This document shows, piece by piece, positions 43,769 to 52,003 of a stretch of DNA of 64,000 bases (position 1 is its first letter; each line of letters begins with the position of its first letter). Both the position numbers and the translations under genes were made by a program. The stretch spans positions 186,001 to 250,000 of the forward strand of contig CAWJSI010000014.1 in assembly GCA_963845485.1 (NCBI GenBank), read 5' to 3'. The DNA is from Bog-756 sp963845485 (GTDB lineage: Bacteria > Actinomycetota > Acidimicrobiia > Acidimicrobiales > RAAP-2). Under the pieces are notes generated by a model. That model ran no database searches, was not told the origin of the DNA, and saw only the letters and a list, made by a program, of their open reading frames with translations.

Positions 43769-44221
43769 ATGCCAGTGCCAGTGGACCTCAGCATCGAGGA
43801 CCAGCCGGATCCGCTCGATGTTGAGTTTCTGGAAACCCAGATCCGTCGGGAAGCAGCCAATGTCATGGGACTTGGTGAAGAAAATGAACTGGCTATCTTC
43901 GTCCGCGAGTCCGGCACGGTGGTAGCGGGCATCAGCGGATGGACGTGGGGCGATTGTTGTGAGCTGCAAAGCCTATGGGTCGATCCTGGCCTCCGGGGAC
44001 GGGGGCTAGCAACCCGGCTTATTGCTGCAGCTGAGGCCGAAGCAGCGGCTCGCGGGTGCACGCAGACTGTCCACTTCACTTATGAGTTTCAGGCCCATGA
44101 TCTCTATACGAAGAGTGGCTATGAAGTGATCGGATGCATCGACGGATTCCCAACTGGAACCAAGGCTTTTTGGTTTCGCAAGCAGCTGCACCCCGATAAC
44201 TCCGATAGCGGACCGTCGTAG
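43769..44221 (+). CDS. GNAT-family N-acetyltransferase
   Basis: A 150-residue GNAT protein. ELQSLWVDPGLRGRGLATRLIAAAEAEAAARGC is motif A with the acetyl-CoA loop RGRGLA, and the C-terminal FQAHDLYTKSGYEVIGCIDGFPTG is motif B. Substrate cannot be judged. It follows the SnoaL-like gene at 7 bases. Confidence 0.88.
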   Translation: MPVPVDLSIEDQPDPLDVEFLETQIRREAANVMGLGEENELAIFVRESGTVVAGISGWTWGDCCELQSLWVDPGLRGRGLATRLIAAAEAEAAARGCTQTVHFTYEFQAHDLYTKSGYEVIGCIDGFPTGTKAFWFRKQLHPDNSDSGPS

Positions 44222-44267
44222 CGGTCAAATCCAACCATCCAGAGGGGCTCTGGGAGGTACTACCGGT

Positions 44268-44537
44268 GTGATGCCCAATCCACAGGGGTCAGCGTCACTA
44301 GCAACCACGACCGAATCGAAGCCTCTTGGCGACCACAAGGATCTAGCCCCCCCACCGAGCTTGCTTGCCTACGGACTAGCCAATCTAGTGATCGGGCTGG
44401 CGGTCCTCGTGCTCGCCAAGCTGATATTCAAGAGAGATGCCAAGGTGGGATTGATGGCGGCGGCAATAGCAGTTGTTCTCCATCACCAGCTTGATGCCCC
44501 GCTCGCACGAAAGCTTTTGGGCTTGATTAAGTCCTGA
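44268..44537 (+). CDS. small hypothetical membrane protein
   Basis: An 89-residue protein beginning at GTG 44268 or ATG 44271, with GGGAGG 12-17 bases upstream. The N-terminus is polar; two hydrophobic segments (about 35-52 and 58-73) separated by KRDAKVG form a membrane hairpin. No family recognised. Confidence 0.5.
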   Translation: MMPNPQGSASLATTTESKPLGDHKDLAPPPSLLAYGLANLVIGLAVLVLAKLIFKRDAKVGLMAAAIAVVLHHQLDAPLARKLLGLIKS

Positions 44538-44636
44538 TCAACTCTCAGCGATGTAGACCTATCTCATAACGCCCAGGCGGTTAGACGATCAACAGCTCCG
44601 AAGTCCGAGGCATCCCGTTAACGAAAGGCCATCTTC

Positions 44637-45401
44637 ATGTTTAGAAAGCTTGCAGCAGAACTGCTTGGAACTCTCATACTCGTCTTTGTCGCGTGTGGAG
44701 TGGCGACCCTGTCGTTCGGCAAGGGATTTAACTTCGCTGGATTCTCGCTTGCTCACAATTTGTCTGCCGGAATCGTCGCCACGGCGCTGGCCTTCGGACT
44801 TGTCTTGCTGGCACTCGTGTATGTCCTCGGGCCGATCTCCGGATGTCACGTCAATCCGGCGGTTACGATCGGGGCCCTCCTCACACGTCGGATCGAGCCG
44901 GTTGAGGGCCTTCTCTACATCGTGGCCCAATTCATCGGGGGCATCCTTGGTGCGCTGCTGCTCTGGGGTGTCTTCAGCTCGTCGCCCTTTTACCACCGGA
45001 CGGTCACCGGTCTGGGAGCAGACGGCTACGGCAAAGCGTCGGACGTGCACATCAGCGCCGGGGGTGCCTTCCTTGTGGAGGTCATCCTCACCGCCATTTT
45101 CGTCTTTGTCATTCTTGGCGTGACGTCACGGATCGCCAATGCGCTGACTGCCGGGTTGGTCATCGGCTTCACCCTTTCCTTCATCCACCTCATCGGTATC
45201 CCCCTCACCGGCACGTCCGTGAATCCGGCGCGGAGCCTCGGCCCGGCGTTGGTAGTAGGTGGAACGGCCCTCAGCCAGGTTTGGTTGTTCCTCGTGGCGC
45301 CGGCCGTGGGTGGCGTGGTCGCCGCGATCATCCATTGGATCATCTACCCCAAGGATGCTCCTACGCCCAAAGAGTCCCTCAATCCGGCGGATGCGAGCTA
45401 G
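44637..45401 (+). CDS. aquaporin/MIP-family channel
   Basis: A 254-residue channel with both NPA loops: CHVNPAVT (about 77) and TSVNPARS (about 197), with six membrane helices. The residues near the selectivity filter (narrow, NPARS followed by LGPAL) favour a water-type channel of the AqpZ group over a glycerol facilitator, but this is inference. AAAGG precedes ATG. It stands alone. Confidence 0.9.
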   Translation: MFRKLAAELLGTLILVFVACGVATLSFGKGFNFAGFSLAHNLSAGIVATALAFGLVLLALVYVLGPISGCHVNPAVTIGALLTRRIEPVEGLLYIVAQFIGGILGALLLWGVFSSSPFYHRTVTGLGADGYGKASDVHISAGGAFLVEVILTAIFVFVILGVTSRIANALTAGLVIGFTLSFIHLIGIPLTGTSVNPARSLGPALVVGGTALSQVWLFLVAPAVGGVVAAIIHWIIYPKDAPTPKESLNPADAS

Positions 45402-45853
45402 AACTCCTGTCTTGACCGTTCGCCTGTCGTTATCGGTCAAGGGCTAGTTCTCGTGGTGATGGCCCGTGGGTATGACCTCGTTGGTATGCCCGCACGACGT
45501 CTGGTCATACGACGGCTTAGTCCGTAATGAACCCTCGCGTTGGGGCCCGCCGAGACGAAAGATCGGCCCACGCCGAAGGCGAAGTGCGATATCCACGCCG
45601 ATGGACCGACCCGAATTTGAGGGTGCCAGTTGAGGCAGGGAGAGTTCGAACCCCATGCCTCACAGTTTTGTCGGGTGCCGAAGCAACTCGGTTAGCCCTG
45701 CCCAACCGGGCTCCTTCGGGAGGCGTTTGCGCCGATGCTGCTCTCGATTTCCCTATCCGTCACCCACGGATGGTCGTACCTGGTGTGGAACTGGCACCAA
45801 CGCCGGTATAGAAACCTCCCTCACGTGTATCTGATGGGGCCTACGATGCTCTT
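45402..45853. other. 452-base gap holding a tRNA-like structure
   Basis: No convincing protein gene. The middle contains a hairpin-rich 74-base stretch described separately. The rest presumably includes the terminator of the aquaporin gene and the promoter of the EfeO gene. Confidence 0.4.
45631..45704 (-). ncRNA. tRNA-like element, probably degenerate
   Basis: Read on the minus strand, TGGGCAG and CTGCCTC can form a six-pair acceptor-like stem 74 bases end to end. A TTCGAAC T-loop-like sequence lies in the right place and a CCGA/TCGG stem where a D-arm would be. The anticodon arm has mismatches and no U33, and the D-arm is displaced, so it is not a working tRNA by eye. A separate plus-strand hairpin, TGAGGCA (45631-45637) with TGCCTCA (45656-45662), is an alternative reading. 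Confidence 0.2.
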
Positions 45854-46825
45854 GTGGTCGGCGGGGCAAGATTTCGGACCTGGGGCGACCGACGATGCCT
45901 GCTCGATGGCCGGCGGATTCAACCTCTCGTCAGGCGGTTGGCGTTCCTGACGGCAATGTGTGCCTGTGGCCTCGCGGCAGCGGGATGTGGTCTTTCTGGG
46001 CCGCCCAAAGCGATCGGATCCCGGCCGAACGAGGCCAAGCCCTCGGCAAGCCCCTCGCTCGCTGTCCAGAACGCTGCATTGTCAGCCACGGCGGGGTACC
46101 GAAAATTCATCGTGAAAAGCGCACAGTCGTTAGTGCTCGATGCGGAATCCATTCAGGGAGCCATGGCGTCTGACAATCTCCCCGCCGCTGAGTCCAGCGA
46201 GCTCGCAGCACAAGCGGCGTACGACGACATGCGTCCCCAGGTGAAGTGGGGAACCCCAACGGCACTCGACCTTGACGGTCAGGTCGATCAGTTCCCACCT
46301 GGGACACCGGTTATGGGACTGCACCGGATCGAACAGGGCCTGTGGAATGGAACTCTCTCAGAGACGGCCGTTGCTGCACTTATCGCACGCGGACCAGCGA
46401 TCCAGTTCTCCTTAGCCCGGACAATTCTGACGCCCCAGTTGATCATCGAGGGCGAAGTCCAAGAACTCGATTGGGTCGACAGCGCTGCCGTCTCAGGCCG
46501 AGAGGAGATGTATTCCCACCTTGATACCGTCGATGTTGATGCGGGGGTCAATGCCGCCCAAACTGGCTTCAAACTGGTCGAGCCACTTGGGGACCTGCTC
46601 GCTGCCAGACAGACCCAGGCCGTTGCCGCCCAGTTCGCGGCGCTGGCCGAGACGGTGTCAGCGCTCGGTGCGGCAGGCACGAAACCAGATTCTGAGATCC
46701 CGGCCGCAGCCTGGATGGCTGTCGGACAACAGGTGGATGCCACCGCCACGGACCTGGCCGTGCTGGCTTCCCAACTTGGGAGTGCGGGGAGTGGGGCGGG
46801 TTATGGATCATACGGACGCTACTGA
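45854..46825 (+). CDS. efeO: EfeO/EfeM-type imelysin (M75) lipoprotein
   Basis: A 323-residue lipoprotein. The signal ends at the lipobox LAAAGC. The M75 core has GLHRIEQGLW, the GxHxxE-type metal site, and EMYSHLDTVDVDAGVNAAQTGFKL, as in EfeO/EfeM components of the EfeUOB iron importer. It is shorter than EfeO with a cupredoxin domain, as usual for EfeM. GTG 45854 is the only reasonable start. No EfeU permease adjoins, and the EfeB gene that follows is broken. Confidence 0.82.
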   Translation: MVGGARFRTWGDRRCLLDGRRIQPLVRRLAFLTAMCACGLAAAGCGLSGPPKAIGSRPNEAKPSASPSLAVQNAALSATAGYRKFIVKSAQSLVLDAESIQGAMASDNLPAAESSELAAQAAYDDMRPQVKWGTPTALDLDGQVDQFPPGTPVMGLHRIEQGLWNGTLSETAVAALIARGPAIQFSLARTILTPQLIIEGEVQELDWVDSAAVSGREEMYSHLDTVDVDAGVNAAQTGFKLVEPLGDLLAARQTQAVAAQFAALAETVSALGAAGTKPDSEIPAAAWMAVGQQVDATATDLAVLASQLGSAGSGAGYGSYGRY

Positions 46826-46835
46826 TGGATGGTGA

Positions 46836-47249
46836 CGGAAGAATGACCCATTCCGGATCGGTGACCCGGTGAACTTGGCCGCCATCGGGCCCGGTGGTAC
46901 CCCGTTGGTTCCGCTTGGGGCACACATCCGTCAGGCCTCGCCGCATACCAACGACGGGGCGCGCCTGCTGCGGAGGGGCTACAGCTATGCAAACGGCATC
47001 GATCCCCAGACCGGCGAGTTCGATGCTGGCCTGTTCTTCATCTGCTTCCAACGTGACCCGCGGACTCAGTTCGTCCCCATTCAGAGACGTTTTGCGACCA
47101 ACGACGATCTTTCCCAGTACGTCACCCATACCGCGAGCCGCGCTCTTCGCCTGCCCACCGGGGATCGGATCCGATGGCGACTGGAGCACCGCTCTCTTTT
47201 CGTGACCGATTGGGCCACCACCTTCGTCCTGCGAGCCGGGTTTGCCTGA
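46836..47249 (+). pseudogene. efeB: EfeB (Dyp-type peroxidase) C-terminal remnant
   Basis: About 138 codons resembling the last third of EfeB: GTPLVPLGAHIRQASP, NDGARLLRRGYSYANG, TGEFDAGLFFICFQRDPRTQFVPIQRR and LSQYVTHT. Similarity seems to reach back to the in-frame TGA at 46833-46835, just after the efeO stop, so the first 280 or so residues were lost. GTG 46869 could start a 126-residue product, but the distal catalytic GxxDG region is absent. Best read as a deletion relic. Confidence 0.85.
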
Positions 47250-47362
47250 AAACGCTCTCCCCAATCGACGATGACTCCTCGGCTAGTGTCGGCCAGAGTC
47301 CAGATTGAATCGGCGGATCAACGGGTCCCGAGTCTTTGGGTTCGATGACCAAAGGGGGAAGC

Positions 47363-49003
47363 ATGGACACGGCATTTCGCTATCCGCATCTGCGCCGGAT
47401 CGGAACATTGCTCGGTGCGCTGATCCTGACCAGTGTGGGACTGGCGGCATGCGGTACGTCATCGTCAACGACTGCATCATCGTCTGGCGCGGTACTGCTT
47501 GTAGGCAAGTTCGACGGAATGGCCGGTCAGTACACTTCGATCCAGAGTGCCGTGAGCGCCTCCAAACCCGGGGACTGGATTCTCGTGGGACCCGGTGACT
47601 ACCACGAGGACGACGATGCCAAGGCGGCACCTACCAACACCGACGAGGGTGGCTATGGGGGGGTTGTGGTCACTACGGCGAACCTTCACATCAGAGGTAT
47701 GAACCGCAATTCGGTGGTGGTCGATGGCACCAAGGCCGGATCATCCCGTTGCAGTTCCGCTCCGTCAGCCCAGGATTTCGGTGCCACCGGTTCGGATGGA
47801 AAGGCGCTGGGCCGAAACGGGATTGTGGCGTTCAAAGCCAGCGGGGTGAGCATCGAGAATCTCACGGTGTGCAACTTCCTGGCCGGAACCGGAGCGTCGG
47901 GCAATGAGATTTGGTGGGACGGCGGCGCCGGGACAGGGAAGATCGGCCTCCATGGCTACAGGGGTAGGTACCTGACTGCCACCTCTAGCTACTTCGGAGG
48001 TGAGAGTACGGCCGCTCAGTACGGAATCTTCTCTTCGAACTCCGCAGGTTCTGCGTTGTGGAACCAGATCTACGCAAGCAACATGAACGACTCCGGATCG
48101 TACGTGGGGGCCTGTCAACAGCAGTGCGGAATCACGATCGACCACTCGTGGATGGAATACAACGCTCTCGGCTATTCAGGGACGAACTCCGGTGGAGCCA
48201 TCCTGACCGAGAACTCCCAGTTCGATAACAATGAGGAGGGGTTCGACACCAATACGCAGATCGGTTCTGACCCACCGGCACCCCAGGATGGCTACTGCGC
48301 CAACGGCGCGATCAGTCCGATCACCCATACCAAGTCATGCTGGGTCTTCGAACACAACAACGTCCACAACAACAACAATCCGAACACTCCTAGGGCCGGG
48401 GATGCTGCGGCCGGGCCGACCGGAACCGGCATGACGATCTCGGGCGGAAAAGGGGACACGGTCATGGACAACACCTTCGCAAACAACGGGGCGTGGGGCT
48501 TCCTCTTCGTTCCGTTCCCCGATTCGGATACGCCTAGCCTCGGCCAGACGTGTTCCGGTAAGGGCGGAACGGAGGTGGCTGGACTCGGCTGCGTATTCGA
48601 TGCCTCCGGCGGTGCCCTGTTGAACAACACATTCCAAAACGACGGCTACTTCGGTAACCCGAGCAACTCAGACTTCGGCGAACTGGTGCTTACTCCAGGC
48701 CAACCGCAGAACTGCTTTGCCGGGAACAAAGCTCCGCAGGGCAGTTCCCCGACGGACCTCGAGCAGACGCAGCCCACGTGCAACGGTAAGCCGCAGGTGG
48801 CCACCACCGGAGTCGATCCGGACCTACTGGCACAGACGCTCTGCGATACCGGCTTCGGCACCTGTCCCGCCGGGGCCAACTACCCCAGCCCCGGCACGGT
48901 CGAAATGCACTCACTGCCGCCCGCCTCGGCTCTCCCGACGATGTCCAACCCATGTAGTGGTGTGCCGTCAAACGCCTGGTGTCCATCGGGCAAGCCGGCC
49001 TAA
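47363..49003 (+). CDS. secreted right-handed beta-helix lipoprotein
   Basis: A 546-residue exported protein. Signal RRIGTLLGALILTSVGLAAC gives a lipobox LAAC, then a Ser/Thr linker. From residue 50 on, the repeats look like a pectate-lyase-type parallel beta-helix: YTSIQSAVSASKPGDWILVGPGDY, NLHIRGMNRNSVVVDG, VSIENLTVCNF, NTFANNGAWGFLF and NNTFQNDGYFGN. About a dozen cysteines are spread through the mature part. ATG 47363 has AAGGGGG upstream. Surface glycan binding or cleavage is possible; catalytic residues are not assignable. Confidence 0.8.
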   Translation: MDTAFRYPHLRRIGTLLGALILTSVGLAACGTSSSTTASSSGAVLLVGKFDGMAGQYTSIQSAVSASKPGDWILVGPGDYHEDDDAKAAPTNTDEGGYGGVVVTTANLHIRGMNRNSVVVDGTKAGSSRCSSAPSAQDFGATGSDGKALGRNGIVAFKASGVSIENLTVCNFLAGTGASGNEIWWDGGAGTGKIGLHGYRGRYLTATSSYFGGESTAAQYGIFSSNSAGSALWNQIYASNMNDSGSYVGACQQQCGITIDHSWMEYNALGYSGTNSGGAILTENSQFDNNEEGFDTNTQIGSDPPAPQDGYCANGAISPITHTKSCWVFEHNNVHNNNNPNTPRAGDAAAGPTGTGMTISGGKGDTVMDNTFANNGAWGFLFVPFPDSDTPSLGQTCSGKGGTEVAGLGCVFDASGGALLNNTFQNDGYFGNPSNSDFGELVLTPGQPQNCFAGNKAPQGSSPTDLEQTQPTCNGKPQVATTGVDPDLLAQTLCDTGFGTCPAGANYPSPGTVEMHSLPPASALPTMSNPCSGVPSNAWCPSGKPA

Positions 49004-49247
49004 AGAAGCCGCCAGGTGAGCATTGTGCCCCTGCCGTGGGGACCTGTGGGTGCAGGGCTAGTCAGGGACAGCCCTATTGAGAGGCACGGGCTCCTCGGTG
49101 CCCACAAGGTCGGCTGAGCGTAAATGCGACTAGGCGGCGTCCCCTGACGTGGTGGGCTCAGAGTTGAGCCGGGGCATCACCAGTAGGCGGGACCCATGCT
49201 GGACACCTCAGGCACCTACCAGCTCAGGTCATGGGACAGAACATTTG

Positions 49248-49331
<84 letters not shown>

Positions 49332-49449
49332 GAGCGACCGCTAGAGGCTACCTGATGGCGGGAATGGCGATGTTCACGAGTCCCGCCTGGGTGGGGTGGC
49401 ACTCGGCGGGGTGGTGACGTCGCGTCGCTTGACGGGGCTCACCTCCAGG

Positions 49450-49482
49450 CCTACCCCCAATTTGGGGGTGCCCCCCGGTAGG
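49450..49482. promoter_or_regulatory. overlapping inverted repeats upstream of fhaA
   Basis: CCCCCAA (49454-49460) and TTGGGGG (49462-49468) form a near-perfect palindrome, with outer arms CCTACC (49450-49455) and GGTAGG (49477-49482). The GGGGG also can pair with the CCCCCC at 49471-49476. The block ends 11 bases before the fhaA start, which lacks a good ribosome site, so translation or transcription control is possible. Confidence 0.35.
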
Positions 49483-49493
49483 CTGACGCCAGC

Positions 49494-50150
49494 ATGGGAC
49501 TCCAAAAGTTCGAAGGGCGCCTCGAGCGCCTGGTAGACGGCACCCTTTCCAAGGCCTTCCGAGGCGAACTCCACCCCGTGGAGATCGGCCGTCGCGTGAC
49601 GAGGGAGATGGATCTTCAGCGCCGGCTGGGCGTCCATGGACTCATCGCGCCCAACGCCTTCACGGTGTACCTGTCTACCAACGACTTCGACCGTTTCGAG
49701 AGCTTCCTCGAAGCCCTGGTCCGTGAACTGGAGGAAGCGGCACGGGAGCACGCCCGGACCGAGGACTACGTCTTCGTGGGACCGGTCACCGTGACGGTCA
49801 TGGAAGACACCCGACAGCGCCGAGGACGGTTCTCGGTGGTCTCCGAGGTCGAAGAGGGGCCTTCGGGGCTCCCCGCCGCTTCGGTGGTGCTGGCTGATGG
49901 GTCCCGGGTCGTGCTCGGCCCCGAGCCACTCACCATCGGACGGTTGCCGGAGAGTGCGGTGATGGTCACCGACCCCAATGCCAGTCGACGTCATGCCGAG
50001 ATTCGGAGGGTGGGAAACGACTGCGTCGTCGTGGACCTGAATTCCACCAACGGTACCAAGGTGAACGGGGCCACCGTGCGGGAGCGGAAGCTGGCCGACG
50101 GGGATCAGATCGTGATCGGAACCACGGTCCTCCGGTTCGAGACCTCGTGA
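49494..50150 (+). CDS. fhaA: FhaA: DUF3662 and FHA domain protein
   Basis: A 218-residue protein. The N-terminal DUF3662 domain (1-115) begins MGLQKFEGRLERLVDGTLSKAFRGELHPVEIGRRVTREM. A C-terminal FHA domain (about 130-218) has LTIGRLPESAV, DPNASRRHAEI and DLNSTNGTKVNG, the phosphothreonine-binding loops. Mycobacterial FhaA binds phosphorylated MviN and regulates peptidoglycan synthesis. The long linker of mycobacterial FhaA is missing here, giving a short form. Confidence 0.93.
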   Translation: MGLQKFEGRLERLVDGTLSKAFRGELHPVEIGRRVTREMDLQRRLGVHGLIAPNAFTVYLSTNDFDRFESFLEALVRELEEAAREHARTEDYVFVGPVTVTVMEDTRQRRGRFSVVSEVEEGPSGLPAASVVLADGSRVVLGPEPLTIGRLPESAVMVTDPNASRRHAEIRRVGNDCVVVDLNSTNGTKVNGATVRERKLADGDQIVIGTTVLRFETS

Positions 50151-50169
50151 CGGCCGGCTCCTAGCGCAC

Positions 50170-50670
50170 ATGCACCTGTTACTGGTCTCTCTGCCCGGGC
50201 CCACAGACAACACCCCCGTACTCCGTGCCCTCGAGTACGGGGTCATCCTCTTGCTGTGGCTGTTCTTCATGTGGGTGGTCCGCGCCGTGTGGGTCGAGGT
50301 GCGCCCCCTGAAGCGTCGGCGCCGAAGGAAGGACGCCAACGAGCCGACCGTCGTCGGGGCCAAGGGGCGCAAAGGCAAGGTGCTGCGCCTCCATGTCATC
50401 CGTCCCGAGGACCAGGCCGGTCGGATCTATGACATCGGCGACGAGGTGACGGTCGGGCGAGCGGCGGGTTGCGGCGTTCCGATCGACTACGACACCTATT
50501 CGTCCAACCTCCACGCCCGCCTGTTCCGACTCGACGGTGATCTCTGGGCCGAGGACCTGGGTTCGACCAATGGGACCTGGGTCAACACGATCCGGATCAG
50601 CGAGCGGACCCGTCTCGAGAGGGGCGACCTCCTCCAGGTCGGTGGCACTGTCTTCGAAGTGGGGAAGTGA
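50170..50670 (+). CDS. fhaB: FhaB/FipA: membrane-anchored FHA protein
   Basis: A 166-residue protein. A membrane helix at about 20-42 is followed by a basic segment LKRRRRRKDAN; a Thr in DANEPTVVG resembles the phospho-accepting region of FhaB. The FHA domain (about 75-166) has VTVGRAAGCGV, SSNLHARLFRL and DLGSTNGTWVN. Its stop is one base from the pstP start, so they are cotranscribed. Mycobacterial FipA links FHA signalling to division. Confidence 0.93.
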   Translation: MHLLLVSLPGPTDNTPVLRALEYGVILLLWLFFMWVVRAVWVEVRPLKRRRRRKDANEPTVVGAKGRKGKVLRLHVIRPEDQAGRIYDIGDEVTVGRAAGCGVPIDYDTYSSNLHARLFRLDGDLWAEDLGSTNGTWVNTIRISERTRLERGDLLQVGGTVFEVGK

Positions 50671-50671
50671 G

Positions 50672-52003
50672 ATGACCCTCCTACGCTCCGGATCCGCCAC
50701 CGATACCGGCCTGGTCCGCTCGGTCAATCAGGACCTGGCCGTAGAGACCTCCACGCTGTTCGCTGTGGCCGACGGGATGGGCGGGCATGCCGGTGGCGAG
50801 GTGGCGGCCCGACTGGCCGTGGATGCCCTGGCCAGTGCCTTCGGAAGGCAGCCCACGGGTTCGGGGCTGTCGAAGGCCGTCACGGAGGCCAACGCCGTCG
50901 TGTGGCAGCACAGCCAGGAGAATCCGGAACTGCGGGGCATGGGTACGACCCTCACCGCCGTCGGCCTGGTCAACGAAGGCGGCCACGACGTATTGGCCCT
51001 GGTCAACGTAGGTGACTCCCGCTCCTACCGCTTCCACGACGGTGAACTCAGCCAGATCACCACCGATCACAGCCTGGCCGAGGAGATGGTGCGGTCCGGC
51101 GAACTGACCACGGCTGAGGCGGCCGTGCACCCGCACCGCCACATCCTGACCCGGGCCCTCGGGGTGTCGTCGGACGTGGCCGTGGACCTCTGGCGGATCC
51201 AACCGGTTCGGGGCGACCGATTCCTTCTGTGCAGTGACGGCCTCACCAACGAGCTCGACCTCGCCCAGATCAGCGAGGTCCTGTCATCGGTCAGCGACCC
51301 GCACCGGGCCGCCGACCTCCTGGTGCAGGCGGCCCGGACCCACGGTGGGAGCGACAACATCACCGTTGTGGTGGTCGACGTGGTGGTGGGCGATGACCTG
51401 GATTCGAGCCCGGTGGTGGCCCCGGTCAACGCCGACTTCACCGCCGTACCGGAGGCGACCGGTGCCGTCGCTGTCGCCACCGACGACCTGTTCCCACCGT
51501 CGGTGGCCGACGAGAAGCCCCCCAGCCGCCGGGAACGTCGTCGGGCCAAGCGGCGGGCCCGACGGATCGCCCGGGGTCGGCGGCTGATCACCTACCGCAC
51601 GCTCCTGTTCGTGATCCTGCTGGCGGCAGTGCTGGCCGGGGCGTGGTTCGCGGTCAGGTGGTACGACACCAACTCCTACTTCGTCGGCGTCGACAACAAC
51701 GAGCTGGTCATCTATCAGGGGCGCATCGGCGGTTTCCTCTGGTACAACCCGGTTGAGGTGAAACGCACCGGGGTCACGACCGCCGATATCCCCTCCACCT
51801 ACCTCGATCAGCTCAACGCGGGTGTCGAGGAGTCCTCGGTGGCCAATGCCGTCAACTACGTGCGTAACCTCGAGGACACCAAGATCTGCCAGTCCGACCC
51901 ATCGTCGTCGCTGTGCTCCCCGTCGGTCGCTTCCCCGACGACTGCGCCGACTGCACCGACCACCACGGCGGCGCCGACCACTACCACCACAGTGGCCCCC
52001 TGA
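50672..52003 (+). CDS. pstP: PP2C-type Ser/Thr protein phosphatase
   Basis: A 443-residue phosphatase opposing PknB. The PP2C domain (1-245) has SVNQD, the metal-binding VADGMGGHAGGE (Asp34), NVGDSRSYR, TTDHSLAEEM, LLCSDGLTNEL and SDNITVVVV. A basic stretch precedes a membrane helix at about 308-328. The outside part of about 115 residues ends in a Thr/Pro-rich tail. The TGA overlaps the pbpA ATG. The usual rodA gene is not found between them. Confidence 0.94.
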   Translation: MTLLRSGSATDTGLVRSVNQDLAVETSTLFAVADGMGGHAGGEVAARLAVDALASAFGRQPTGSGLSKAVTEANAVVWQHSQENPELRGMGTTLTAVGLVNEGGHDVLALVNVGDSRSYRFHDGELSQITTDHSLAEEMVRSGELTTAEAAVHPHRHILTRALGVSSDVAVDLWRIQPVRGDRFLLCSDGLTNELDLAQISEVLSSVSDPHRAADLLVQAARTHGGSDNITVVVVDVVVGDDLDSSPVVAPVNADFTAVPEATGAVAVATDDLFPPSVADEKPPSRRERRRAKRRARRIARGRRLITYRTLLFVILLAAVLAGAWFAVRWYDTNSYFVGVDNNELVIYQGRIGGFLWYNPVEVKRTGVTTADIPSTYLDQLNAGVEESSVANAVNYVRNLEDTKICQSDPSSSLCSPSVASPTTAPTAPTTTAAPTTTTTVAP

